A program made the position numbers and the translations under genes. Positions 26,221-37,330 of a stretch of DNA of 64,000 bases are shown here, piece by piece. Source of the DNA: Cordia subcordata (taxonomy: Eukaryota; Streptophyta; Magnoliopsida; Boraginales; Cordiaceae); assembly GCA_028554755.1 (NCBI GenBank), contig JAPTOF010000010.1, positions 1,906,001 to 1,970,000 on the forward strand. The letters are read 5' to 3'. The notes below the pieces were generated by a model. It searched no databases. It was given only the letters and a program-made list of their open reading frames with translations, and was not told the origin of the DNA. How positions within the stretch are numbered: the stretch's first letter is position 1; every line of letters starts with the position of its first letter.

Positions 26221-26280
26221 TAAATAAATAAACTTGTATTATGTTGGCCAATGTAGTTCTCATATCAGTGATCCAGTCGA
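25507..26280. other. Intergenic, no gene seen
   Basis: AT-rich. It contains the AAT microsatellite listed separately. No coding sequence is supported. Confidence 0.4.
26175..26232. repeat. AAT/AAAT microsatellite
   Basis: About 14 AAT units followed by several AAAT units. Simple sequence, likely polymorphic. Confidence 0.95.
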
Positions 26281-26798
26281 AGGATTTTTTTTTGACCTAA
26301 TTTTTAAAATATCATGCAAAACTAACCCTATTCGTAAAACGTTTTGAAAAATAACCCAAATTGGTTTTGAAAATGCGTTGCACGCATTCCCAGAATACGA
26401 AACGCATTCCGAGAAGGTAGAACGCGCTCCAGGAGTGCACCCGCATTCCCAGAGTGCATTCTGCACTTTCGGAATTCGTTTTCTGGGTTTTCCTTGCAAC
26501 CCTGCTAGTTTTGATTTGACTATGGGAAGAGAAATTATTCTTAGCAGCGCATTCTGGGAGTGCGTTTGCAGTATTCGGAATATGTTCCCTGCCATCAATC
26601 ATGCTTTAGTCACTTCACGTCACGGAAAATTTCAGAAATCGCACTCCCAAAATGTGGCTTTTTGCCTATATAAACCCCAACCCCTTCCTTCACCGGATCA
26701 TTTAATCCATTACCCATCATTCCATTTTCTACCAAATAAACTTTCTACCAAATTCATTCAATTTGTCAGTACAAGTTTCTACCAAAGCACCTAAAAGA

Positions 26799-28230
26799 AT
26801 GAATTCAACCGAGGTTACTATTATTTTATACTACGATGATCACACAACAATGACCGATTATAGTCTTGATTATAGAAGTCCAAATATACCACCCAAAATC
26901 AAAATTCATCCCGATACAACTTACGATCAATTTGTTTCTCGTGTAATTAGAAAACTAGGGTTGCGTCCGACCATCAATAGGGTTAGCTTATGCTATTGTG
27001 ACCCTAGATGGGATGCTACATTGCAGCAGATTTATTATTATCCAAGTACAATAATTAATGATGAAGATATGCAGGAGATGTATGGCATAGCTCGCTGTGA
27101 TTGGAACCATTGTGCGGCGCACTTAATAGTAGACGTTCAGTCTGATAACGTGTATATGCCGCAACAAATGCCCGACTTCCCGTACCAATCCAACATGCCG
27201 GACCTAAATGCAGCACCATCGTATGAAGAAGATGATCATATCAATATTACAACAACAGCGGCAGAGTTTGCTACTTTTTCCCTTTCTCTGCAACCACAGT
27301 TCACTTTTGAAGTCGAAGGACCCTCTTATTATGGCGGTGGCACGGAGGAGAGATGTGATGTTGCAGCAGATACTATTTTGTAAGAAGCAGACGAAGAAAA
27401 CGAGGACGGTCAATTGAACGATCAAGAAGAAGATGCAGTCTCAGAAGCAAGTTTGAACTACCAAATTGAGAATGAGGTAGAAGGACCGGATATCGATGGA
27501 GAGACGGAGATAGATGAGGAGGAAGTACTAGGATTGAATTCTACACGACAAGCAGGAACGAGATCACCAAACGTCCAATATGGGACCCCGACAGGATGAA
27601 ACTGGCTAAGGGAATGGTGTTCCCATCCAAAGTAGATGGGATAAGGGCTGTTCAACAGAACGTGATAAAAATACAAAAGAAATATAGGGTCGTCAAGTCG
27701 AGTAAGATCCTGTGGAAGGTACGATGCAGAGAAATACACAGTGGAAATGTAGCATGCCCATGTTATATATGTGTCATAAAGAAAGTAACGCACAAGCAGT
27801 GGGAGATCACGTAATATGACGGCAGACATGTATACATGGTGCAAATAACTGCGTCGGGGCACAGAAATTTGACCTTGGGTTGGTTGGATATTTGGTGAGT
27901 TACGAGGTTGGCTTATCCAAGATCACATGAAGGAGAAGCTTAACGCGGATGTCAGTTACGGAAAAGCATGGAACGGGCGGAATAAAGCAATTGAACTAGT
28001 GTATGGCAATTAGAACACATTGTATCAAATGCTCCCACAGTTTTTTAGTGCTGTGATGGCCAAGAATCCAGGTAGTGTTGTGAGATATAGGTTCGCCGAA
28101 GGTTCAACGTAGGCTGAAAAAATTTTTGACACCGCAGCGTGGAGACATTGTAAACCTGTGGTTTCTCTAGATGGCACACACTTGCGGGGAAAGTACAAGC
28201 ATCGTCTCCTAGTTGCATTGGCCACAGACT
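26799..28230 (+). pseudogene. MuDR-type transposase remnant
   Basis: The first frame (ATG 26799 to TAA 27383) has the PB1-like N-terminal segment typical of MuDR proteins (VTIILYYDD, DTTYDQFVSRV). After stops and shifts, a zinc-binding MuDR DNA-binding segment follows (GMVFPSKVDGIRAVQ, KVRCREIHSGNVACPCYIC, about 27602-27814). Then come NADVSYGKAW and the beginning of the MULE transposase domain (VVSLDGTHLRGKYK, to about 28230). At least three frame breaks and in-frame stops are visible, and the coding ends before most of the catalytic DDE region. Confidence 0.85.
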
Positions 28231-28300
28231 AAAAACAAATAATCACAAAGTTTAGAAGCAAGTAAATACGATTGCAAAAAATAACATAAAATAATAATAA

Positions 28301-29170
28301 GGGTAAATTTCACAATAAGTCCCTATTGTTTCTCTATTTTTTCAAAGTGGTCCCTATTATTTTAAAATGTTCAAATTAGTCCTTAATGTTTCACAAATGT
28401 AGTCAGATTAGTCCTTATTATTTAAAAAAATTTATATTATTTCCAATGTTTTACAAAATTAGTCAAACTAGTCCCCATTATTTGAAAAGAATTCATATTA
28501 GTCCCTAATATTTTACAAACTTATTTAAGTTAGTCCCTGTTTAAGAAAAAATAAATACAAAAGATTGGAAGTAATTTTATTTTCTTTTTTTTTATTCTTA
28601 GTTGATTATAATACCTTGAACTTTTGTTCTATGAATTTCATTATGAAATAATTTTTAGACAATAAAAGTTCTTAATTGTCGTTAAAAATTTTCAATCAGA
28701 TGTCTAATGTGTCTTATAAAAGTTTACAATAAATCCAAATATGCAAAGAATGCAATAATTATCATTCAAACTGTTAAATTCCTACTGCTTTTTTTCTTTT
28801 TGTCTAGGAATTCTTACTTAAAAAATAGATAATCGGATTTCGTTTTATAGCGCAAAGAGTAAGATTGTCAATTGCTTTTATGTTTGAGGTCATTTGGGAC
28901 ATTTTCGTCAAAACTAACGTCTATTCTAATTGTAGGGACTAATCTGACCATAATAATTAAACATTGGGGACTTGTATGAATTATTTAAAACAATAGGGAT
29001 TAAAATTAAAAAATATGTAAACATTAGGGATTTATTTGAATTTAACTCTAACTGCAGGGACTAATTTGACTATAATAAGTAAACATTGAGGACTTATATG
29101 AATTATTTGCAATAATAGGGACTAAAATGAAAAAATGTGTTAACAGTAGGGACTTATTTGAATTTAACTC
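28301..29170 (+). mobile_element. 870-bp fold-back MULE-MITE, copy 1
   Basis: It begins gggtaaatttcac and ends gaatttaactc, inverted with respect to each other. It is filled with subterminal motifs of the type agtccctattgtt in one half and the complement aatagggac in the other. Flanking taataataa is present at 28292-28300 and 29171-29179 (9 bp, exact but low complexity). The unique centre (about 28590-28860) matches the copy at 45691-46559 in reverse orientation. No protein is encoded. Confidence 0.85.
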
Positions 29171-30259
29171 TAATAATAACTTACAAGATCAAGGCTATAT
29201 CCTTCGCAATGAGGCTGGAAAACTATAAAATTTCGTCTGGGGGTTGGGGGAATTTTTTTGAAGATGCAAAGGGCAGAAAGAGGAAAAATGGATTTTGGCT
29301 CGAATTTATGGAACGTGGCCACGTTCCAAGAACGTTGTCGTGTTCATGTGGCCGTTACATATACGGTTCCGCGTTCTGAAAATGCGTGCAACTCGTTTTC
29401 AAAACCAGTTTGGGTTACTTTTCAAAACATTTTATGAATATGATTAGTTTTACATGATATTTTAAAAATTAGGTTAAAAAAAAAAATCCTCCTGTCGGAC
29501 ACAAATCCAAGTTGTCTGAGGATATACCATGCAAAATTCGTACTGTAATAGTGACTGGTCATCAGAAGGTTCTCATGCTATGAAAATGTATGTTTTAAAA
29601 TTTTTATTTTCTTTTGCAAATATCCCTCAAAATATTCATTAAAATGAACAAAGTATACAAAAGAAAAAGTCCCTTACAGAAAAGCATAAACAAATTTTCG
29701 GAAAAAAAATTTGTCTAGTCGAAAAGGAAAAATATTTTGGGCCATTATTGGTAAAGGTTTTTGAATTATTTTTTGCAAAAACAAATAATATAAAAAAAGT
29801 TGAATGGATACCTAATTTAGTTTATTTTGATTAAAACTATGACATGGATGTAGTTGATATTCATAATTATTTAATAAAAAACTTGAATTAATTTAAACGA
29901 ATGGAGTAATTAATATTTTTTTGCTATAAATTTTAGCATACTTAGGAGAAATGTAAACGATAAGTGGTGCACATGGAATTTTTTACTTATCACGGGGACT
30001 TATTGTGGGACTTTTAACACCATGGAGAGGAGTTGTGCACTTATATAAATTACAAGGGGTTTTGGTACATTTTGCTCTAAATAAAGTTTATTTGTTACTA
30101 AAATACATGAACAAATTTTTGGAAAAAATTGTCTCTTGTCGAAAAGGAGAAATATTTCGAACGATCATTGGTAAAGGTTTTTCAATTATTTTTTGCAAAA
30201 ACAAAGAACAAAAAAGAGTTGAATCGATGTGGTTGATTGGAAGTTTTGGACATCTAATT

Positions 30260-30455
30260 TGGTTCTTCTTTTGACAATTTTTGGAAAAAATACTTTTTTG
30301 AGAAGTTAAAAGTTTTTGACTTTTGAAAAAGGTTGTATTTGAGCTTTTTTTAAAATTTTAATTTTTTAAAAGTCAAGCCAAATAGCTATTATGAAAAAAT
30401 GTACTTTTCTTAAGAAAAAAAGTGTTTTTTCTGATTAAAGAAAGCCAATCCAAAC
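30260..30455. mobile_element. MITE of the gtttggattggc family, degenerate copy
   Basis: The right end has aaagccaatccaaac and the core has the family features (tttgagcttttttt, agtcaagccaaatag). The left end is eroded. Confidence 0.55.
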
Positions 30456-30794
30456 ATACCATTACATTCTTATGGCACTCTTAATTTTTATTAGTTATTA
30501 TTCTTATTATTATTGTCGTTGTTGTTTATGTTATTGTTGTTGATGTTATTATTATTGATACTATTACTACTATTATTTGATTTGTTTTCTTTTGGTCGAT
30601 TCTAGACATTATTGATTCCAACATCTGCAAGTTGGAATATGCTAAAATAATAAACAAATATAACAACTTTTTTTATAAATGTAAAATTTTTTAAAAGAAA
30701 TAATAATTAAATATGCAGAAATAGAAACCAAATGATCCAAAAAACATATATGTTAATGCCTGGAACTTAGAAGACTCATCAAAACAAAATTAGA

Positions 30795-30998
30795 TTACAT
30801 CATGAGTATATTTTTTTTGAAAAAGTTACATTAAATTTGTAATAATTACTTGATTTGGCTTCTAAAAAAGCTAAAACTTTAAAAAAAGCTCAAATACAGT
30901 TTTTTTAGAAGTCAGAATTTTTAATTTATGAAAAAATTATTTTTCAAAAGCAGTTAGAAAAAATACTTTTAAAAATATCCAATCCAAACCGGCCCTAA
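30795..30998. mobile_element. MITE of the gtttggattggc family, degenerate copy
   Basis: The right end aatccaaaccggccctaa matches the family terminus with the TAA flank. The core carries taataattacttgatttggc. The left end is eroded. Confidence 0.6.
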
Positions 30999-31856
30999 GT
31001 CTTCCTTAGCTAAAATTAGGTGTTATAAGTGACTGTAATTCCAAGTACTTTGGCTTCATTCAAAATCTTGATCTTGAAGTCACACGTTAAAGCAGGTTTT
31101 GCTAAAAAAACAAGTGTATAATGTGTTTGGTTATGGATAAAATTGAGAAGCCCAAAATGAAATTTTAAAAAGCACCGCTTTTTCTCAAACTCTGTTTTCC
31201 AATCAGCAATTGTATAATATATATTCAAATATATATATATATATAATATTTATAATTAAAGATTAATAAATATATTATAATAAATATATTACTTAAATAA
31301 AATTTAAAAATCAAAATTATAAAATTAAAAAACAAAAAATAAGAATTTAAAAAGTAAAACAATTGAAAATTTTAAAATTAAAATAAAATTTTTAAAAAAT
31401 TAAGAAATTTAAAAGCAAAAAGAATCTAAAAAATTAAAATCAAATAAATAAATTATAAACAGAACTTTAACCAGAAATTTTAACCAAACAAATTCCAAAA
31501 TACTCTTTTATCCAACAACAATTTTACCAAACTGAAAAAACAACTTTTTTCATCAAGAGATTTAAATTCAGAAATTTTTAAAACAGTTGCAACCAAAGTG
31601 ATATGTCGTATTCTGGCCAAAGAAGAAGAGAAGAATACTAATTAAGTTACATATTCCACAAACATCAATTATCTCATCATTGTCCATGCATGGCCAAGAA
31701 ACAATTGCTTATCAACGCAAGTTTAGTAGAAATTAATTCATTCAACATTTTCCATCAATAATCATATATAACAACCAAAAAAACAAAAAGTCCTTAACTA
31801 TAAAACTTTCAATTAACCTAAACTTAAAGCAAACTGCAAATTGAGTTATTAAGTCA

Positions 31857-32495
31857 TTAAACTTTCCATTCTAATGTAAAGCAAACTTTCACCCAGTTTG
31901 AGGATGGCCTCAGCCTATCTTTCTTGAGCATATACATCAAAATAGCCTTCCAGTCTATAAAAAACGTTCAAGTCTATATCCTCAACTTCGATAACGACCT
32001 CAGGACAAATTGGATTATGCCCCACATGATCAAAACTACTGCAATCGGCATCGAATCTCAAAGCTAATGAAATTTTGGATTTAACCAATTTTGATAGATA
32101 TTCCTTCAGCTTTCAGAACTCGAAAGCGTAATCTAGACCAAAAGATATGTTGGACACCTAGAGATAAAGCCGGGTAGAATCCATAGCCAAGATCAAGCGA
32201 CAGCGAGACCATACTTGGTGCATCAATTTTCACCTCTTTCAAGTCTTGATCGCCTGGGCAGCCTCGTCCAGGTTTTATGCACTTAAGCGAATGACTTGCT
32301 ATATTGATTCTTTTGATGCCAATGAGATATTTTATCGTCAAATCCTCAAGTTGTGGAAATTTGTGCATGAAATTGTCGGAAAATGTTGCCGAGGAAACAG
32401 AAGAGACTAGCATGAGCTGCTGCTTTTGTGTCAAAGTAAGACAGTGCGTGATAGATTATGCCTTCAGGCAATTGAGAGATCGCCATGCCTTCCAT
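31857..32495 (-). pseudogene. F-box/LRR copy 4, internally deleted pseudogene
   Basis: It starts with ATG at 32495 and MEGMAISQLPEGIIYHALS, then keeps only about 33 codons of the F-box. At AHASLFC the sequence jumps about 700 bp in the family alignment to the segment encoding TFSDNFMHKFPQLED. The frame is lost at the junction, so the N-terminal frame stops at a TGA soon after. The LRR and C-terminal parts (GIKRINIASHSLK, KEVKIDAPSM, and an ending related to LEWKV, stop at 31857-31859) are recognisable with further breaks. Confidence 0.88.
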
Positions 32496-33734
32496 TGAAG
32501 AAGCTTTCTATACGTTTAGAATATTGCAGCTGGACTTCTAATTTGAGAATTGGGGTTAGGATTTGTGAAATCTTTGTGGTGAAATTTTTAGGCTGGGGGC
32601 TTATAACTCAAAGGAAAACCAAAATACTATTATGGTATTATGGAGAAGTACCACTCATAAAGTAAGTTACATTATATAGGAATTTTTATACTTAAATAAG
32701 GCAAAGAAATTAATTTTATAGACTAGTTTCCTAATCTATAGTATATGAACATGTTATAACTAATGAGAATCCACTGGTTGAGAGATCACAACTTGAACAG
32801 CCTAACAGGGAATAAAGTACAAACAACATACGTGAAACTTTCCTAGAGGCAGCAGAATTATTGGTCGATTACACAACTGCTACCACTTTTTAATGAATGG
32901 CATTTAGGACTCATTTGAGTTGGCTTTTTTTAAAAATGTTTTTTTCTTCTTTCTAAACTTTTGGAAAATTTTGTTTTTTTGAAAAGCTGAAAATTTTTAT
33001 ATCTGAAAAAAAATCAGAAATAGAGTTTTTCTTTTTTAGCTTTAGAATTCAACTTTTTTTGAAATTTGATTTAAATACTATTTTAAGAAAGGGTGATTTT
33101 TTCAAGACATAGGTTTTAATGGTAAATTAATAGTACAATTTTATTTATGGCTTTTTTTTGGGGGGTTTTGACCATGGTTCATGGTGTTAGGTGCTTTAAA
33201 CTCAATTTACTTTATATGGTATCTAAACAGGAACCAAAAGATTTGAAAATTTACCATCACTTATCTAAAAAATATATATTATAACCTTGAACTTATATGT
33301 CTCAAAAACAAAATTAGATTCCATTACAATGCAATTCTTCCTTACCCATAAATAATATTAGTTGTTATAGGTGACTCTGATTCCAAGTACTTTGGCCGGA
33401 TTAAAAATCTTGATTTTTAAACCATACGTCATATTCTGGCCAAAGAAACAATTATTGTTTATTAAAACAAATTTGCATCAAGAACGATAACCGAAAAGAA
33501 ATTTAACCATACATAAAGGGTATTTTTCAGATTACCAATATTTTAATTGAATAGCAAGCAGAAAGAAATATATGTCTGGATCAATATAATTATAAACAGA
33601 AATTAATTCCTTTATTCAACGTTTCCCACCAAGAATCGTGTATAACTTGAAAAAAAAAAAAGGTCCTTGACTATAAAACTGAATTTAAAAAATTCTAAAA
33701 AGAAAAGCACTAAAGCAAACTGAGTTATGAGCCC
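32496..33734. other. Upstream of copy 4 and 3' flank of copy 3
   Basis: No gene. 32496-32780 contains the family promoter (attatatagg near 32673) for copy 4. 32905-33110 is a partial gtttggattggc-family MITE. 33100-33734 is the duplicated 3' flank of copy 3, matching 18875-19640 in reverse. Confidence 0.65.
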
Positions 33735-35207
33735 TTAAACTTTCCATTCTAACCAAAAGCAAACTTTTCCGGAGTCTAAATCGTAGATTTCGAATATCAC
33801 TTTCTTCAAGTGTTTATACCAAGACTTGTTTTCATCATGACAGTCATGGTTTATGTTTCTTTCTATCAGATTCTGATGGAGAAACATCCACGTCGGTTCT
33901 TCATATCTATCCACCATTATGGCCTTGGGGTGACAAGTCAGGAACAATGCATCAAGAAAATTTGGATTCAACATTAATCTTTCTGTTGGATAATGTACAC
34001 ACAAGTTTATATCCTCAACTTGGATTGGACCAATTGAATCATGCCCCACGTAATTAAAACTGCACTTGGCATTGAATTCCAAAGTTAATGAAATCTTAGA
34101 TTGAACCAATTCTGATAGATATTCCCTCAGCTTAAAGAACTCAAAATTGTAATTTCTAGTACCAAATGATATATTCGATACCCATTGGTGACTTGGAGCA
34201 TTAGCTAAAGATAGAGCCGGGAAGAATGTAGAACAAAAAGTAAGCGAGAGTGAGACCATGCTTGGTGCATCAATTTTCACCTCCCTCAAGTCTTTTTCAA
34301 AGCATCTTCCAAGTTCTATGCGTTTAAGGGAATGACTTGATATATTGATTCTTTCGAGACTATCAAGGCGATCCAACCTCACATCCTCAAGTAGTGGAAA
34401 TTTGTGCATCAAGTTGTTGAAAAATGTTGTTGAGGGAAGACAGCCAACCAATGACAAATATTTCAACTTTGCGGTTGTATAAAAGTCAAGAAAGTTCCGC
34501 CACATAACAAAATCTAAATATTCTAGATTGGGTGCATCAATTTCAATAGCTTCAGTCTTATAGTGTGGACAAACTCTAATTTTCTTAAGGTTACAAGCTT
34601 TAATTACTTTAATTCTTTTCAAGCCCTTGCAATGCTCAATGTGCAAGTACTCGATCAGAGGGCATCTTGTGATAATATCTTGTAACAAATCATCATCAAT
34701 GCGGATCCACCGAAGATGCAACTTTTGAAGATATCTAAGCATCATCTCGTCGCCAGCTCCTTTCTTGAACTCCACCTTACCACTAACACTTAGTTCTCTT
34801 ATCGTCTTGGCTCCAAAAACTATATGAGGCAAAATATATGCCTTTGATTCTGGCACACGAAGAAGGAGAAGTTTGAGTTTTTTGACACCGTTTTGAATAG
34901 CGATTCCAATGCATTCATTCACAATCGAAACTGATTTAGAATCCATCACGACCTGTGGCAGACGCAAAATCAATTCCTCAATGGGTGTCTTCTGGTCTTG
35001 ATATCTCCGGAAAGTGTTTTCTAAAACTTTGAAGAAGTTGTCCGTAGGATATTCGAAGTCACCACCAAACTGCAAAGTAGGGCAGGTCAGCCATGCTCTA
35101 TGCCATGCCTTGCACAAGAGACTAGCTCTTGCTGCTTCCTTGGTCGTGAAGTAAGATAGTATGTGATGAATTATATCTTGTGGCAATTAAGAGATCATGC
35201 CTTCCAT
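33735..35207 (-). pseudogene. F-box/LRR copy 3, nearly intact, stop at codon 7
   Basis: The ancestral start is ATG at 35207-35205, reading MEGMIS and then TAA (35189-35187), where the homologues have Glu or Gln before LPEEII/LPEGII. Downstream the frame is open for 483 codons: F-box (LPQDIIHHILS to TCPTLQF), LRRs and a C-terminus ending LEWKV. The open frame begins at a TTG, not an ATG; the next in-frame ATG is well inside the protein (MDSKSVS), beyond the F-box. So an F-box protein could arise only by stop read-through or non-AUG initiation. Otherwise this is a young pseudogene; the absence of any other lesion argues for recent inactivation. Promoter and leader match copies 1 and 2. Confidence 0.85.
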
Positions 35208-36090
35208 TGAAGTAGCTCTCTCTACGTTGAGAATATTGCAGGCCTCTTAATTTGAGAATTGGGGTTTGTGTTTGTGAGATATTTGTCGTGAAAATTTGAG
35301 GCTAGACTTTATGACTTGTACCACTCATATATAAGGTTATATTATATAGGAAATTTTGAACTCCTTTTCCTAATACATATCAATAATGTAGTCCTATTCC
35401 TAGTCTAATTTGGACTCCTAAACAAATTAAAAGCATAAACCAGTTGAAAATAATAATTCTTTCAAAAAGAGCAGTAACATTAATTTTAAAAATATTAGTA
35501 TTAGATAATATTTAGTTATGTAAGAAACAATTTATTTTAAATGTATTTATTAAATAACAAATTTAAATATTTGTTAGCAATCAATGTAAATCTTAAGAAC
35601 AAATATTTATTTTTAAAACAATTTACTTAATTTTGTAATTACTTTCTGTACTACCAAACACGACATAAGAGATTAGAGTGCAATTATACTATGATAGCCA
35701 AACACATGTTGTAATCTTAATTGTTATATAATTACTAGGTATTGTAATTACTACCCAAATAGACTATTAACACGGGTTTGAATATTTTGACTCATTCAAG
35801 ATTTTGTTTTAATTGACCTTTTTTTAACCCGAAAACACTTTTTTTTCCATTTAAAACCCTTAATTTAGCCGTAAGTACTTGAATTATTTTGTGGGGAAAA
35901 AAGCTAAAATTCTTAAAGAAACAAAATTTTATTTCAGAAGTCAAAAAACTAAATTTGTCAAAAGAGTACTTTTTCAGAAATTATACAATAAAGTACTTTC
36001 AAAAGATCAATTTAAACGAATGTTAAATTTCATACGTTAGTAAGCTAATTGTTAGCTCTAAGTCATCACAATTAGTATCAAAGAATAGCA
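35208..36090 (-). promoter_or_regulatory. Duplicated promoter and upstream region of F-box copy 3
   Basis: TATA-like tatataat on the minus strand at 35348-35341, with the shared leader down to 35208. Sequence from about 35620 to 36090 is an inverted, diverged copy of 20520-20960 upstream of copy 2, including accaaacacgacataagag and its complement there. Confidence 0.6.
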
Positions 36091-36329
36091 TCCTGAATCG
36101 TTTACTTCTATTGAGTTTAGAATGCCCAATTGGGGGTAGAGGATCTTGTTGACATTCTGACATTTTTCTTGATTGTCTCCATAATCTTTCAATCTAATTG
36201 CCAAGATCTTATAATGGAAAAACTTATCATAAGAAATAAAGGAATAGTAATAGTATTAGCACTCTTTAATACATGTCGAGCACCAGAAGCAAAAAGGGTA
36301 GAAAATGGCAAGAAATACAAGTAATGCAA

Positions 36330-36835
36330 TGACAGGAAAGGGACTGAACAAGATTTTAATAGGGTCTTTCCTATAAAAAGTTTTACTAGGATTTGGAGGG
36401 AAAAGAGATTGTAATCTGTGTTGGCAAGATAAGAAAAGATAGAGGGGATGGGGTGGTTTGGGCAGTAGTACGTGAGGGGATAGGGTGGTGGGGGTGACGA
36501 TTGATGGGTTTGGGTGCTGGGGGTGGCGGGAATGGGGGTTTGGTTGGCGGAGAGTGGCAGGGGATAGGGATGAGGGTGGTGGGAATTGGGGGGATAGGGG
36601 TGGTGGGGGTGACTAATGGATTTTTTTAATTTAATTTTTCTTTTTTTATTTTTAAGTAAAATAAAGGTAAAATAGACATTTTATTAAATAAGATAAGGGC
36701 AAAATAGACATTTTTCAAAATCTTCTAATTAATTAACAGAAAACCTATCGAGAGGGCAAGTGTGCAAATTTTTAAAAAATACAAGGGTCTCTATTGCTAT
36801 TTCGTAAATTCAGGGATTAGCAGTTTCATTAGGCC
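36330..36835. mobile_element. Half of a fold-back element with a G-rich core
   Basis: The right part (about 36650-36835: gggcaagtgtgcaaattttt, gtaaattcagggatt) matches the right arm of the 53446-54250 element. The left arm is not found. 36440-36615 is a G-rich tract with many runs of three or more G (ggtggtggggg, gggggatagggg). No coding sequence. Confidence 0.55.
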
Positions 36836-36916
36836 TAGGCACAAAGAATCTATAAGCATCATGAGTTTATCCTAAAATTAACTGGTATTAGATGGGTAAC
36901 ATATTATTACTACAAG

Positions 36917-37330
36917 AAATCAGCTATAGTTATATATATATTTTTAGTTCTTTCCTAGTTATATTTAGGAGTGTCACAAAATTGAGTAATTACAATTGGC
37001 CTAAGTAAGGGTTTTCCATGTAACTAAAAGTTGATGCTATACTTGAAAGTATAGCTAATATTTACTACATTTAATTTGGAACTGTAGCTATTTAGATGTG
37101 CAACAAATAGCTAATATTTATTACTTTTTTGTTTCTTTTTGCTTTGAGTTAGGGTTTTCGCAAGTTACATTAGACTTAAAACTAATATTTATAATTTTGT
37201 TACACTTTAAGATGTAACAAATATATTTTTTTTTAATTTGTATTGATTACACTTTCAAGTACAACAATTTTTTACTAATTTAAGAAAAATTAAATATAAA
37301 AAATTCCAATAATATCATTGTTACTGTTTG
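36917..37330. mobile_element. CACTA (EnSpm)-like end fragment
   Basis: tactacaagaaatcagc closely resembles the CACTACAAGAAA terminus of plant CACTA elements, with the first C changed. AT-rich sequence follows, with repeats of the type taatatttattac and aagtacaac. No opposite end was recognised. Confidence 0.45.

Larger units (their letters stand above)
26281..29490 (+). mobile_element. Degenerate Mutator-like element (MULE) with long TIRs
   Basis: The first ~120 bp (from ggattttttttt, with cctaatttttaaaatatcat) is the inverted counterpart of the last ~120 bp (atgatattttaaaaattagg to aatcct). Flanking 9-mers ccagtcgaa and cctgtcgga match at 7 of 9 positions, a plausible decayed target duplication. 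Inside are a TATA-like ctatataaa near 26675, MuDR-type coding remnants (26799-28230) and a nested 870-bp fold-back element (28301-29170). The catalytic and SWIM regions of the transposase are missing, so it is not autonomous. Confidence 0.85.
29491..31856. other. Intergenic, repeat-derived, no gene seen
   Basis: AT-rich DNA. Two paragraphs of related sequence (about 29640-29790 and 30060-30210, sharing gaacaaatttttggaaaaa-type blocks and ttttttgcaaaaac) suggest an old duplication. Two MITEs are listed separately. About 31560-31856 is the duplicated 3' flank of F-box copy 4. Confidence 0.5.

Noticed and set aside
26312..26794. Open frames on both strands near the MULE left end
   Set aside because: They translate the inverted repeat and its subterminal cgcattcc motifs; the credible frame begins at 26799.
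28301..29170. Regular agtccctatt repeats as a CRISPR-like or satellite array
   Set aside because: Repeats are degenerate, switch orientation in the middle, are bounded by inverted ends and a 9-bp duplication, and the context is a plant genome; a fold-back transposon explains them.
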